A stretch of DNA of 64,000 nucleotides from Psychromonas sp. psych-6C06 (lineage in GTDB: Bacteria; Pseudomonadota; Gammaproteobacteria; Enterobacterales; Psychromonadaceae). This document shows, piece after piece, positions 27,516-36,636 of this stretch; positions within the stretch are counted from its first letter, which is position 1, and every line of letters starts with the position of its first letter. The notes beneath the pieces were generated by a model. That model did not search any database and was not told the DNA's origin. It saw only the letters and a program-made list of their open reading frames with translations. The stretch spans positions 734,398 through 798,397 of the forward strand of contig NZ_PIZM01000002.1 in assembly GCF_002835465.1 (NCBI RefSeq), written 5' to 3'. Both the position numbers and the translations under genes were made by a program.

Positions 27516-28862
27516 ATGTCTTTTGATGCGCTTGAACTTGATCAACACCTTCTAAATGCCCTTGCTAAAATGGGGCATACTCGCCCAACAAGTATTCAAA
27601 CGCTGGCTATTCCTGTCGCAATGGATGAACAAGATATAATGGCCAGTGCACCAACAGGAACAGGTAAAACCTTAGCGTTCCTGTTACCTGCAGTTCAGCG
27701 GCTCATTGACTTTCCTCGTCGTAAAAGAGGCTCTGCACGCATTCTGGTCTTGACCCCAACTCGTGAACTTGCTGTACAGATTAGTGAAGTGGCACAAAAA
27801 CTTACAGAGAATACAGACCTTGTAGTGGGTAATATCATTGGAGGTATCTCCTATGAAGCTCAGGAGGAGGTAATTATGGAAAACGTTGATATCGTGATTG
27901 CTACACCTGGTCGTTTAATGGAATATATCGAAGCAGAAGCGTTCGACTGCCGTGAAGTTGAAACGTTAGTGCTTGATGAAGCCGACCGTATGCTTGATAT
28001 GGGCTTTATCGATACGATGGATAGAATTGCCGGTGAAACACGCTGGCGTAAGCATACTTCTCTCTTTTCTGCGACATTAGAAGGTAAAGGGTTACGTGAA
28101 TTCTCTCGCGATATTTTAACAAACCCTGCACAGTTAACCGCAGAGGTATCTCGTCGAGAAAGTGGCAAGATAAATCAATGGGTTCACCTTGCAGATAACG
28201 CAGAGCACAAATTAAAACTGTTAGCGGCTATTTTACAGCAAGAGCCTGCACATGATCAGGCACAAAAAATGATTGTGTTTGTGAAAACACGCGATCGTTT
28301 AACAGAACTGGTTGCGCAGCTCGACGAGCTAAAAATTCCATGTAACTATCTGCGTGGGGAAATGGATCAAGAAAAGCGTAATGAATCGCTACGACAGTTC
28401 AAAGAAGGTAACGTTAATATTCTTATTGCGACCGATGTTGCAGCTCGTGGTATCGATGTTCCTGATATTACTCATGTTATCAATTATGATATGCCACGTA
28501 GCGCAGATATCTATGTGCACCGTATTGGGCGTACTGCCCGCGGTGGTAAAAAAGGCACCGCGATTTCGCTTATTGAAGCGCATGACGTTGATATTTTAGC
28601 GAAGGTGGAGCGTTACACAGATCAAGTATTAAAACGTCGCATCATCAAATCACTTCGCCCAGAAAACAAAGAAGCGAAGGTAACACTGCGCAAATCTAAA
28701 AAGCCTGTCACCAAAAAAGGCAAGGCACGTGAAAAAGAGCTAAAAGAACAGAAAAAAGAGAAACGCCAGAAGAAAAAAGAGGAGATGGGTAAGCAACGTC
28801 ACCGCACTAAAAAATCCAAAGGTAAACCAAGCTGGGCAGGTAAAGGCACTAAAGAAGGCTAA
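27516..28862 (+). CDS. srmB: DEAD-box RNA helicase SrmB
   Basis: ATP-dependent RNA helicase for early 50S ribosome assembly, important in the cold. 448 residues from the ATG at 27516 (E. coli 444); the frame extends to 27471 but that part overlaps the terminator T-tract. Motifs: ASAPTGTGKT, LTPTRELAVQ, ATPGRLMEYI, VLDEADRMLDMGF, SATLEGKGL, IFVKTRDRL-like IVFVKTRDRLTEL, ATDVAARGID and HRIGRTARGG. The lysine-rich tail from about 385 (KKGKAREKELKEQKKEKRQ) matches the SrmB RNA-binding extension. FDCREVETLVLDEAD and AGETRWRK separate it from RhlE and DbpA. Confidence 0.92.
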   Translation: MSFDALELDQHLLNALAKMGHTRPTSIQTLAIPVAMDEQDIMASAPTGTGKTLAFLLPAVQRLIDFPRRKRGSARILVLTPTRELAVQISEVAQKLTENTDLVVGNIIGGISYEAQEEVIMENVDIVIATPGRLMEYIEAEAFDCREVETLVLDEADRMLDMGFIDTMDRIAGETRWRKHTSLFSATLEGKGLREFSRDILTNPAQLTAEVSRRESGKINQWVHLADNAEHKLKLLAAILQQEPAHDQAQKMIVFVKTRDRLTELVAQLDELKIPCNYLRGEMDQEKRNESLRQFKEGNVNILIATDVAARGIDVPDITHVINYDMPRSADIYVHRIGRTARGGKKGTAISLIEAHDVDILAKVERYTDQVLKRRIIKSLRPENKEAKVTLRKSKKPVTKKGKAREKELKEQKKEKRQKKKEEMGKQRHRTKKSKGKPSWAGKGTKEG

Positions 28863-28938
28863 ATAAGCTAAAAGGCTGGAAGGTGATAAGGCTAAAATGC
28901 GACAAGCACTCTAGCCTTCAAGCCCTCAAGCGATATTT

Positions 28939-29712
28939 CTATTTTTCATCTCGATAAAAAACTAAGTCTGTTGGCGTTGAATCCGCGGCCACGAAATAAT
29001 ACCCATCGACGGTAAAGGCCTTTAATTTTTCAATATCAGTGATCTGATTTTCTAAAATATAACGCGCCATCAGGCCACGTGCTTTTTTAGCATAAAAACT
29101 AATCACCTTATATTGACCATTTTTTTGATCTTTAAAGATCGGAGTAATGATCTTTCCGTTGAGCGCTTTTTTCTTTACCGCTTTAAAATATTCATTAGAT
29201 GCAAGGTTCACTAATATCTGATCATCTTGTGCATTTAACGCTTCGTTTACTGAATCGGTAACGATTGAGCCCCAAAATTGATAAAGGTTAGCACCGCGCA
29301 GGTTATTCAGCTTAGTACCCATCTCTAATCGGTATGCGAGCATTAAATCTAATGGCTTTAATAACCCATATAACCCCGAAAGAATGCGTAAATGTTGCTG
29401 TGCATAGGTAACAGCTTCAGCAGAAAGTGTCTGCGCTTCTAACCCAGTATAAACATCACCTTTAAAGGCAAATAGTGCCTGTTTAGCGGTATCAGTTGTT
29501 AACGGCAACTTCCAATCAGCAAAGCGCGCTACATTCAACCCTGCAATTTTATCACTCACTTTCATCAATGAAGCGATATCTTGCATAGACAATTGTTGGC
29601 AACGTTTAATCAATAACTCACTTTCAGACAGTAACGTCGGCTGTGAGTATTCTTCTGTTGGTGATGGCGTTTCAAAATCAAGGGTCTTAGCTGGAGAAAG
29701 TACGATAAGCAT
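28939..29712 (-). CDS. yaaA: Peroxide stress protein YaaA (UPF0246)
   Basis: 257 residues, family length. The invariant start [16 protein letters not shown] and the motifs [41 protein letters not shown] and [12 protein letters not shown] are all seen. In E. coli YaaA lowers free intracellular iron and limits DNA damage under peroxide. Own transcription unit, preceded by the pilU terminator. Confidence 0.93.
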   Translation of the reverse strand: MLIVLSPAKTLDFETPSPTEEYSQPTLLSESELLIKRCQQLSMQDIASLMKVSDKIAGLNVARFADWKLPLTTDTAKQALFAFKGDVYTGLEAQTLSAEAVTYAQQHLRILSGLYGLLKPLDLMLAYRLEMGTKLNNLRGANLYQFWGSIVTDSVNEALNAQDDQILVNLASNEYFKAVKKKALNGKIITPIFKDQKNGQYKVISFYAKKARGLMARYILENQITDIEKLKAFTVDGYYFVAADSTPTDLVFYRDEK

Positions 29713-29727
29713 ATCTATTCCTAAAAC

Positions 29728-29752
29728 AAAAACGCCCTAACAAGAAGGGCGT
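29728..29752 (-). terminator. Rho-independent terminator after pilU
   Basis: Minus-strand hairpin ACGCCCTTCTTGTTAGGGCGT followed by TTTTTG, 27 bp after the pilU stop and before the yaaA start. Confidence 0.88.
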
Positions 29753-29778
29753 GTTGAAAATGTAAACCTGAGAACAGG

Positions 29779-30894
29779 TTAATAATCAAGCGTGATATCA
29801 TCAAGCATATGAGTACCAAAGGATTTTCGTCCTTCAGTAGAGTCTAGTTTAATCATCAAGCGGACATCATTCGCTGAGTCTGCATGCGCCAAGGCTTCAG
29901 TATAACCAATCACCCCCTGCTCATAAAGATTAAATAATGCTTGATCAAAGGTTTGCATGCCATGCTCACTCGAACTCTTCATTATATCTTTAAGATGATG
30001 TAGTTCGCCTTTGCGAATCGCTTCAGCCATTGTTGGTGTATTATATAAAATCTCAAAAGCAGCCCGTCGAGACTTCCCATCGGAAGTTGGGATTAGCTGC
30101 TGTGCAACAATCGCCCTTAAGTTGACAGAGAGATCAAACAAGAATTGACGGTGCCTCTCTTTAGGCACTAAATGTAAAATTCGCTCTAAAGCCTGATTAG
30201 CATTGTTAGAGTGTAATGTTGCCATACAAAGGTGCCCGGTTTCTGCAAAGATAATGGCAAATTCCATCGTTTCACGGGTACGAATCTCACCAATTAGAAT
30301 GACATCCGGAGCTTGGCGTAAAGAGTTTTTAAGGGCTTCTTCAAAAGATTCTGTATCAATACCAACTTCACGTTGTGTGACTACTGATTTACCATGTTCA
30401 TGGACAAATTCAATTGGATCTTCGATGGTCAAAATATGCCCTGATGAGTTTTGATTACGGTAACCAATCATAGCCGCTTGCGTCGTGGATTTACCCGAGC
30501 CAGTTGCACCAACAAAAAGAATTAAACCACGATTTGCCATGCATGTTTCTTTAAGTTGCACCGGCAGATGTAGCTCTTCAAAGCTAGGTATAACGCCTTC
30601 GATACGACGGATAACCATGCCCGGTTGCTCTTTCTGCATAAATGCACTGACACGGAAACGCCCAGCCGAGTCGCTATTAACCGCATAGTTTGCTTCTTTA
30701 GTATGTTCAAAATCGATAAAGCGTTTCTCACCCATGATCTCTTTCATCAATGAAAATACGTCATTTTGAGTAAGGCTATTTTTAGTCAGTGACTCCAAAC
30801 GCCCATTTAATTTAAGCGTCGCTGGTAAACCGACTGAGATATAAATATCTGATGCTTTGAGCTCCTCAGCCTTTACCAGTAATTTTTGCAACAT
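29779..30894 (-). CDS. pilU: Type IV pilus retraction ATPase PilU
   Basis: PilT-dependent retraction ATPase, 371 residues. Seen: Walker A GATGSGKST near 131-139, the Asp box TIEDPIEFVHEHGKS, Walker B ILIGEIRTRETMEF and His box GHLCMATLHSNNANQ. The longer C-terminus ending MLDDITLDY and the N-terminal KASDIYISVGLPATLKLNG are those of PilU rather than PilT. It follows pilT by 32 bp in one operon and ends at a terminator. Confidence 0.93.
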   Translation of the reverse strand: MLQKLLVKAEELKASDIYISVGLPATLKLNGRLESLTKNSLTQNDVFSLMKEIMGEKRFIDFEHTKEANYAVNSDSAGRFRVSAFMQKEQPGMVIRRIEGVIPSFEELHLPVQLKETCMANRGLILFVGATGSGKSTTQAAMIGYRNQNSSGHILTIEDPIEFVHEHGKSVVTQREVGIDTESFEEALKNSLRQAPDVILIGEIRTRETMEFAIIFAETGHLCMATLHSNNANQALERILHLVPKERHRQFLFDLSVNLRAIVAQQLIPTSDGKSRRAAFEILYNTPTMAEAIRKGELHHLKDIMKSSSEHGMQTFDQALFNLYEQGVIGYTEALAHADSANDVRLMIKLDSTEGRKSFGTHMLDDITLDY

Positions 30895-30926
30895 AATAAC
30901 TTAACTCCCTGATTATTTGACTGATA

Positions 30927-31961
30927 TTAGAATGTTTTTGGATCCGCAGCTTTTTGAGCTGCATCGGCATGTGAAACCTCACCTTTACTCACCAGATTAC
31001 GTAAACATTGATCCAAGGTTTGCATCCCATGTACCATTCCCGTTTGAATTACAGAATACATTTGTGCAACTTTATCTTCACGTACCAAGTTTCGAATTGC
31101 AGGAATACCAATCATAATTTCATGGGCAGCGACTCGTCCACCGCCGTTCTTTTTCAGTAGTGTTTGTGACACTACTGCGCGTAAGGACTCCGATAACATA
31201 GAGCGTACCATGCTTTTTTCTTCAGCTGGAAATACATCAATAACACGGTCAATGGTTTTAGCAGCAGAGGTCGTATGCAAAGTACCAAAAACTAAGTGAC
31301 CTGTTTCTGCAGCCGTTAAGGCCAGTCGAATAGTTTCTAAATCACGTAACTCCCCTACTAGAATGACATCGGGATCTTCACGCAACGCACTGCGCAGTGC
31401 AGCATCAAAGCTCAATGTGTCTTTAAATACTTCACGTTGGTTAATCAGCGATTTTTTAGTTTCGTGTACAAACTCGATAGGATCTTCAATGGTCAGAATA
31501 TGCTCATGACGACTGTCATTAATATAATCAATCATGGCGGCTAAGGTTGTCGATTTACCCGAGCCAGTGGGCCCCGTTACGAGTACAAGACCACGCGGAT
31601 ATTCTGAGATTTTTTTAAAAATATCCGGCGCGTTTAGGTCATCTAACGTTAATACTTTACTTGGAATGGTACGAAATACTGCGCCAGCTCCTCGTTTTTG
31701 ATTAAATGCATTAACACGAAAACGCGCTAAATCAGGAATTTCAAAGGAGAAATCGGTTTCTAGTTGCTCCTCAAAATCCTTACGTTGCTTATCATTCATG
31801 ATGTCATAAATTAAGCTATGCACCTCTTTATGCTCTAATGCAGGCACATTTACCTTACGCACCTCACCATCGACTCGAATCATTGGTGGAACACCTGCAG
31901 AAAGGTGTAGATCTGATGCATTATGCTTTACACTAAAAGCTAATAATTCCGTGATATCCAT
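30927..31961 (-). CDS. pilT: Type IV pilus retraction ATPase PilT
   Basis: Hexameric motor that depolymerises pili, powering twitching and DNA uptake. 344 residues. Walker A GPTGSGKST near 129-137, Asp box TIEDPIEFVHETKKS, Walker B ILVGELRDLETIR, His box GHLVFGTLHTTSAAKTIDR, and the C-terminal AIRNLVREDK close to the AIRNLIRE retraction motif are all seen. Divergent from yggS with only 18 bp between start codons, so the two promoters must overlap the neighbouring genes. Confidence 0.95.
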   Translation of the reverse strand: MDITELLAFSVKHNASDLHLSAGVPPMIRVDGEVRKVNVPALEHKEVHSLIYDIMNDKQRKDFEEQLETDFSFEIPDLARFRVNAFNQKRGAGAVFRTIPSKVLTLDDLNAPDIFKKISEYPRGLVLVTGPTGSGKSTTLAAMIDYINDSRHEHILTIEDPIEFVHETKKSLINQREVFKDTLSFDAALRSALREDPDVILVGELRDLETIRLALTAAETGHLVFGTLHTTSAAKTIDRVIDVFPAEEKSMVRSMLSESLRAVVSQTLLKKNGGGRVAAHEIMIGIPAIRNLVREDKVAQMYSVIQTGMVHGMQTLDQCLRNLVSKGEVSHADAAQKAADPKTF

Positions 31962-31979
31962 AACTTAAAATCCTATAAA

Positions 31980-32678
31980 ATGACTAATATTCAAAAACAA
32001 ATAAATAACGTTACTCAAAAAATAGCCTATGCAGCCACGCAAGTACAACGTAATGCGCATGAAATCCAGCTATTAGCAGTGAGTAAAACCAAACCTGTTA
32101 GTTTGATTAAAGAAGCATATCTTGCTGGTCTTCGCCATTTTGGTGAAAACTATGTACAAGAAAGCGTTGAAAAGATTCAACAAATTAAGCTAGATAACGA
32201 TTTTAACGAGCCAACTTACTGGTATTTCATCGGCCCATTACAATCCAATAAAACCCGCGCTGTAGCAGAAAATTTTGATTGGGTGCAAAGCGTTGAACGC
32301 CTTAAAATTGCACAACGTTTAAATGACCAACGTCCAAATCATCTTCAACAACTTAATATTTGTTTACAGGTCAATATTAGCGGAGAAGCGAGTAAGTCTG
32401 GTACTACTTTATCGCAAGTTATTGAACTTGCTTCACAAGTTAGTGATCTACCTCGCTTAAAACTGCGTGGCATTATGGCCATCCCAGAAAAAACTGAAAA
32501 TATTGAACGACTTGAAAAACAGTTTAATGAACTCCATAACATTTATAATAAACTACAAACCTTATACCCAGAAGTTGATACACTATCGATGGGAATGAGT
32601 GGAGATCTACAAAGCGCCATTAAATGTGGCAGCACCATGGTACGGATCGGTACCGATATTTTTGGTGCTCGAGATTAG
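31980..32678 (+). CDS. yggS: Pyridoxal-phosphate homeostasis protein YggS
   Basis: Single-domain alanine-racemase-fold PLP protein, 232 residues, which balances free PLP. PLP-lysine motif LLAVSKTKPVSLI near 29-41, FGENYVQE, WYFIGPLQSNKTR, QVNISGEASKSG and the C-terminal SMGMSGDLQSAIKCGSTMVRIG are as in the family. First gene of yggS-proC-yggT-yggU-DUF4426-rdgB-hemW. Confidence 0.95.
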   Translation: MTNIQKQINNVTQKIAYAATQVQRNAHEIQLLAVSKTKPVSLIKEAYLAGLRHFGENYVQESVEKIQQIKLDNDFNEPTYWYFIGPLQSNKTRAVAENFDWVQSVERLKIAQRLNDQRPNHLQQLNICLQVNISGEASKSGTTLSQVIELASQVSDLPRLKLRGIMAIPEKTENIERLEKQFNELHNIYNKLQTLYPEVDTLSMGMSGDLQSAIKCGSTMVRIGTDIFGARD

Positions 32679-32698
32679 AATTAACTTAGGGAAAAAAC

Positions 32699-33523
32699 AT
32701 GTTACATAAAAAAATTACTTTTATCGGTGCGGGCAATATGGCCTCAAGCATTATCAGTGGTCTAGTGAAAGATGGTTACCCAAGCGATTCGATTTGTGCC
32801 AGTGAGCCAAATGTGGAATCGACCGATAGATTAGTGCAAAAATTCTCTATTAAAGGCAGCCAAGATAACACTGCATCAGCAAATTGGGCCGAGGTAATTG
32901 TCCTTTCAGTGAAACCACAAATCATGGCGACTGTTTGCCAAGCGTTAGTCGATGCCGGTGTGGATTTCAGTAATAAGCTAGTTATCTCTATCGCGGCCGG
33001 TATTTCGGTAAAACGACTACAATCAATACTTGGCGCAGAAACAGCCGTCATTAGAACAATGCCAAATACACCTTCACTTTTACAAAAAGGAATGGCAGGG
33101 CTATTTGCCTCTCCTCAAGTTGATACTGCAAACAAAATCTTCGCGGCACAACTGATGCAAGCGGTAGGTGAGATGATTTGGGTAGAAGAAGAGTCAATGA
33201 TTGATGCGGTAACAGCAGCTTCTGGCTCAGCGCCCGCATACTTTTTCTTATTCATGGAAGCGATGCAAGCAAAAGCAAAACAGATGGGCTTTAATGATGA
33301 ACAAGCGAAGCAACTTGTTTTACAAACTGCATTGGGCAGTGTTGAAATGGTCGCGCAAAATCCAGATATGAGTATCGCTACATTACGTGAAAATGTTACA
33401 TCCAAAGGTGGTACTACAGCAGCCGCACTGAATACATTTAATGAACTAGGATTAACAGAAACAGTGGCTAAAGCGATGCAAGCGGCAGCTGATCGTGGTG
33501 CTGAAATGGAATCTTTATTTTAA
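32699..33523 (+). CDS. proC: Pyrroline-5-carboxylate reductase
   Basis: Last step of proline synthesis, reducing pyrroline-5-carboxylate with NAD(P)H. 274 residues. Seen: dinucleotide loop FIGAGNMASSIISGL at 8-22, IAAGISVKRLQ, RTMPNTPSLLQKGMAG, the signature segment SGSAPAYFFLFMEAM and the C-terminal VTSKGGTTAAAL. A gap of 20 bp after yggS supports co-transcription; yggS-proC linkage is widespread. Confidence 0.95.
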   Translation: MLHKKITFIGAGNMASSIISGLVKDGYPSDSICASEPNVESTDRLVQKFSIKGSQDNTASANWAEVIVLSVKPQIMATVCQALVDAGVDFSNKLVISIAAGISVKRLQSILGAETAVIRTMPNTPSLLQKGMAGLFASPQVDTANKIFAAQLMQAVGEMIWVEEESMIDAVTAASGSAPAYFFLFMEAMQAKAKQMGFNDEQAKQLVLQTALGSVEMVAQNPDMSIATLRENVTSKGGTTAAALNTFNELGLTETVAKAMQAAADRGAEMESLF

Positions 33524-33541
33524 ACGAGGTAAAACCAAAAT

Positions 33542-34084
33542 ATGAACGCATTTAACTTTTTAGTCAATACGCTATTTGATCTCTATATCATGGTGATTTT
33601 ATTACGCGTTTGGTTGCAAGTCGCACGAGCAGATTTTTATAATCCATTCAGCCAATTTATTGTGAAAGCAACACAGCCTGTTGTTGCACCACTTCGCCGA
33701 ATGATTCCAAGTATGGGTGGTTGGGATACAGCCACTATCCTATTTGCCTATGTGGTTGCCTGCCTAAAGATTGTCACTTTAAGCTTAATGGTAAATGCGT
33801 CATTTAATCTCACTATGATAGCGGTCTCTGGACTTGTTATCCTGTTAACTGCTGTATTTAAAATTATCTTCTGGGTACTTGTTTTACGTGCAATTTTGAG
33901 CTGGGTGAGTCGTGGAAATAATCCAATTGAAGCTGTAATGCATCAACTAAGTGAGCCTTTACTTGCTCCTGTTCGTCGTTTTATTCCTCCCATTGGTGGC
34001 TTAGATCTATCCATGGTGGTGGTATTACTCGGATTGCAATTTGTAGAGATATTAGTGAATGATCTTCTTAGCAAATTATTTTAA
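33542..34084 (+). CDS. yggT: YggT family membrane protein
   Basis: 180 residues with two tandem YggT units, each two membrane helices around a RxxxxPxGGxD-like loop: APLRRMIPSMGGWDTATI near 55-72 and APVRRFIPPIGGLDLSMV near 147-164. The duplication is normal for the family. Function is not settled; it has been linked to osmotic/ion homeostasis and cell shape in various bacteria. In the yggS operon, 18 bp after proC and 7 bp before yggU. Confidence 0.92.
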   Translation: MNAFNFLVNTLFDLYIMVILLRVWLQVARADFYNPFSQFIVKATQPVVAPLRRMIPSMGGWDTATILFAYVVACLKIVTLSLMVNASFNLTMIAVSGLVILLTAVFKIIFWVLVLRAILSWVSRGNNPIEAVMHQLSEPLLAPVRRFIPPIGGLDLSMVVVLLGLQFVEILVNDLLSKLF

Positions 34085-34091
34085 ATAAAAA

Positions 34092-34373
34092 GTGGATAAA
34101 CCATACTTAAAACAAGACGTACAGGATCTCCTGTTGCGTCTTGTTTTACAACCTAAAGCCAGTCGCGACGCCTTTGTGGGCTTGCTCGGTGATGAGCTAA
34201 AGGTGGCAATAACTGCGCCTCCCATTGATGGCCAAGCCAACAAGCACCTGATTAAATTTCTCAGTAAACAGTTTAAAGTCCCCAAAAGTGCAGTGATTGT
34301 TGAGAAAGGACAACTTAATCGTCATAAATTGGTACGCATTAAAAACCCACAAAAAATTCCTAACGACATTTAA
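34092..34373 (+). CDS. yggU: DUF167 family protein YggU
   Basis: 93 residues, family length. Motifs [16 protein letters not shown] near 14-29, [20 protein letters not shown] and [18 protein letters not shown] are diagnostic. It begins with GTG at 34092, giving the usual length. Function unknown; the gene follows yggT as in E. coli. Confidence 0.9.
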   Translation: MDKPYLKQDVQDLLLRLVLQPKASRDAFVGLLGDELKVAITAPPIDGQANKHLIKFLSKQFKVPKSAVIVEKGQLNRHKLVRIKNPQKIPNDI

Positions 34374-34382
34374 GGATTTACT

Positions 34383-34805
34383 ATGTTTAAACTACTCTTC
34401 GTGGCACTTTTCACCTTAATCAGTTTGCCAACCATGGCAGAGCAAAAACAAGATTTTGGTAATTTAGAAGTGCATTATATTGCACTGCCTTCTACCTTTA
34501 TCGAGCCCTATATTGCTTCACAATACAACTTAAAGCGCAGTAAATATACTGGGCTTGTAAATATCTCGGTATTAGATAAGAATCAGCAATCTATGCCTAT
34601 TGAAGCTGACCTTGTTGGAAGTGGCCGTAACCTGATTGGCCAGACAGAACAGCTACAATTTAAAAAGATAAAAGAGGGAAAATCTATCTATTACATCGCA
34701 ACTTACCCTTTTACCAATGAAGAGATTGTCAAATTTGATGTGCAAATTAAAGCACAAGACAAAACACACCGTCTTAAATTCCAGCATAAGTTTTATGTCG
34801 AATAA
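34383..34805 (+). CDS. DUF4426 family exported protein
   Basis: 140 residues with a signal peptide (MFKLLFVALFTLISLPTMA, 1-19). The body EQKQDFGNLEVHYIALPSTF, then LKRSKYTGLVNISVL, fits DUF4426, a small periplasmic family found almost only in this operon position between yggU and rdgB in vibrios and relatives. No catalytic motif is visible. Function unknown; envelope role inferred from the signal peptide only. Confidence 0.82.
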   Translation: MFKLLFVALFTLISLPTMAEQKQDFGNLEVHYIALPSTFIEPYIASQYNLKRSKYTGLVNISVLDKNQQSMPIEADLVGSGRNLIGQTEQLQFKKIKEGKSIYYIATYPFTNEEIVKFDVQIKAQDKTHRLKFQHKFYVE

Positions 34806-34859
34806 ACAAACAATTAGGCTTTAAGCTTTCCTGCTTTCGGCTTTTTTAGGAGTAACAAA

Positions 34860-35462
34860 ATGAACAAACAATGGGTATTAGCCACTGGCAATAAAGGTAA
34901 AGTAAAAGAGATGAGTGAGCTATTAAATAGCTTCTCTATCGAAGTATTGCCACAAAGTCATTTTGATGTCAGCGAAGTGCCAGAGACCGGCACTACCTTT
35001 GTTGAAAATGCAATTATTAAAGCGCGCCACGCGGCAAAAGTAACCGGCTTACCAGCAATTGCCGATGACTCAGGATTAGAAGTTGATTTTTTGAGTGGCC
35101 AGCCAGGGATATACTCTGCACGCTTTGCGGGCGAAGACGCGACCGATCAAGATAATATCGACCTTTTATTGAGTAAACTTGAAGGCGTAGGTGAAGCACA
35201 GCGTAGCGCACGCTTTCAATGTGTCTTAGTTTATATGCGCCACGAACTAGATCCAACTCCAATCATTTGCCAAGGAACATGGGAAGGTGTGATAACTAAT
35301 GAACAAAATGGTGAAAATGGCTTTGGTTACGACCCCGTATTTTGGGTTGATTCCGAGCAATGTTCATCAGCACAGCTGAGTAAGCAACGTAAAGGTGAAT
35401 TAAGCCATCGTGGCAAAGCACTTGCTCTATTGGTTGAGCAATTAAAAGTACAATTAGGCTGA
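34860..35462 (+). CDS. rdgB: dITP/XTP pyrophosphatase
   Basis: House-cleaning nucleotide pyrophosphatase that removes dITP, ITP and XTP. 200 residues. Motifs: LATGNKGKVKEM at 6-17, the TGTTFVENAIIKARHAA segment, the catalytic ADDSGLEVDFL, GIYSARFAGEDATD, GFGYDPVF and LSHRGKAL. Also called HAM1 family. Follows DUF4426 after 54 bp and precedes hemW by 6 bp. Confidence 0.95.
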   Translation: MNKQWVLATGNKGKVKEMSELLNSFSIEVLPQSHFDVSEVPETGTTFVENAIIKARHAAKVTGLPAIADDSGLEVDFLSGQPGIYSARFAGEDATDQDNIDLLLSKLEGVGEAQRSARFQCVLVYMRHELDPTPIICQGTWEGVITNEQNGENGFGYDPVFWVDSEQCSSAQLSKQRKGELSHRGKALALLVEQLKVQLG

Positions 35463-35468
35463 TAATCG

Positions 35469-36611
35469 ATGTTACAACTACCACCACTAAGCCTCTATAT
35501 TCATATCCCATGGTGTATTGAGAAATGTCCCTATTGTGATTTTAATTCGCATAAATTACGTGGAGAGATTCCTGAGCAAGCCTATCTTGAAGCATTGCTT
35601 GAAGATCTTAACACCGACTTGGTTTATGCTCAGGGACGTGAAATAGACACTATTTTCATTGGTGGTGGTACACCGAGCTTGATTTCGGCAAAGGGTATCG
35701 GCTGGCTATTGACTGAAATAGAAAATAAAATCCCTTTTAAAGCGAACATTGAAATCACGCTTGAGGCAAACCCAGGCGCAATTGAAAACAGCAAAATAGC
35801 TGCATTTTATCAAGCTGGTATTAGCCGTTTCTCTTTTGGAGTGCAAAGTTTTCAGCAGGAAAAGCTAACTAAATTAGGGCGTATTCATGGTGTTGATGAA
35901 GCTAAATCAGCGGCCCAGCAAGCCCAACAAAGTGGCGTGAGCACCTTTAATTTAGACCTTATGCATGGCTTACCTAACCAAAGTCTTGAAGATGCCATGT
36001 TTGACCTACAAACAGCCATTGATTTAAACCCTACCCACCTTTCTTGGTATCAGTTAACCATTGAGCCTAATACACAATATTTTTCACACCCACCTAAACT
36101 TCCTGAAGATGAACTTTTATGGCAGATTCAAGAAGCCGGTGTCGCGCTATTAGCCAGTCATGGTTATCAACAATATGAGATATCGGGCTACAGCAAAACG
36201 GGGTTTGAGTGTCAACATAACCTTAACTACTGGTCGTTTTCTGATTATATCGGCATCGGCTGTGGTGCACATGGAAAATTAACGCTACCGCTTGAAAACA
36301 AAATTGTTCGCACTACTAAAGTGAAGCATCCAAAAGGTTATTTAGACCCTTCACGCCCCTTCTTAGATGACTTACAACCGGTTGCCCAGGATGATCTCGC
36401 CTTTGAGTATATGATGAATCGTCTACGTTTATTCGCGCCTATTCCATTTGCTGAGTTTGAGCAATATACAGGGTTAAGCACCGACTCAATTGCAACGCCA
36501 ATTCAACAAGCTATCGATAAAAAACTGTTGCTTAAAAACAATGATCATTGGCTAATGACAGAACTTGGTCATCGCTATCTCAATGAACTATTACAACTAT
36601 TCATGGATTAA
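35469..36611 (+). CDS. hemW: Radical SAM heme chaperone HemW
   Basis: 380 residues. Radical SAM cluster motif HIPWCIEKCPYCDF (Cys at about 16, 20, 23) in a CxxxCxxC arrangement, plus the HemW-type extra Cys one residue pattern CPYCDF. Further motifs: FIGGGTPSLIS, EITLEANPGAIE, GVQSFQQEKL, DLMHGLPNQ and YWSFSDYIGIGCGAHGK. HemW homologues insert heme into respiratory proteins; many are still misnamed oxygen-independent coproporphyrinogen oxidase. Last gene of the yggS operon, convergent with the kinase gene downstream. Confidence 0.94.
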   Translation: MLQLPPLSLYIHIPWCIEKCPYCDFNSHKLRGEIPEQAYLEALLEDLNTDLVYAQGREIDTIFIGGGTPSLISAKGIGWLLTEIENKIPFKANIEITLEANPGAIENSKIAAFYQAGISRFSFGVQSFQQEKLTKLGRIHGVDEAKSAAQQAQQSGVSTFNLDLMHGLPNQSLEDAMFDLQTAIDLNPTHLSWYQLTIEPNTQYFSHPPKLPEDELLWQIQEAGVALLASHGYQQYEISGYSKTGFECQHNLNYWSFSDYIGIGCGAHGKLTLPLENKIVRTTKVKHPKGYLDPSRPFLDDLQPVAQDDLAFEYMMNRLRLFAPIPFAEFEQYTGLSTDSIATPIQQAIDKKLLLKNNDHWLMTELGHRYLNELLQLFMD

Positions 36612-36636
36612 CTCATTAAACGCTATAACGCCTCCA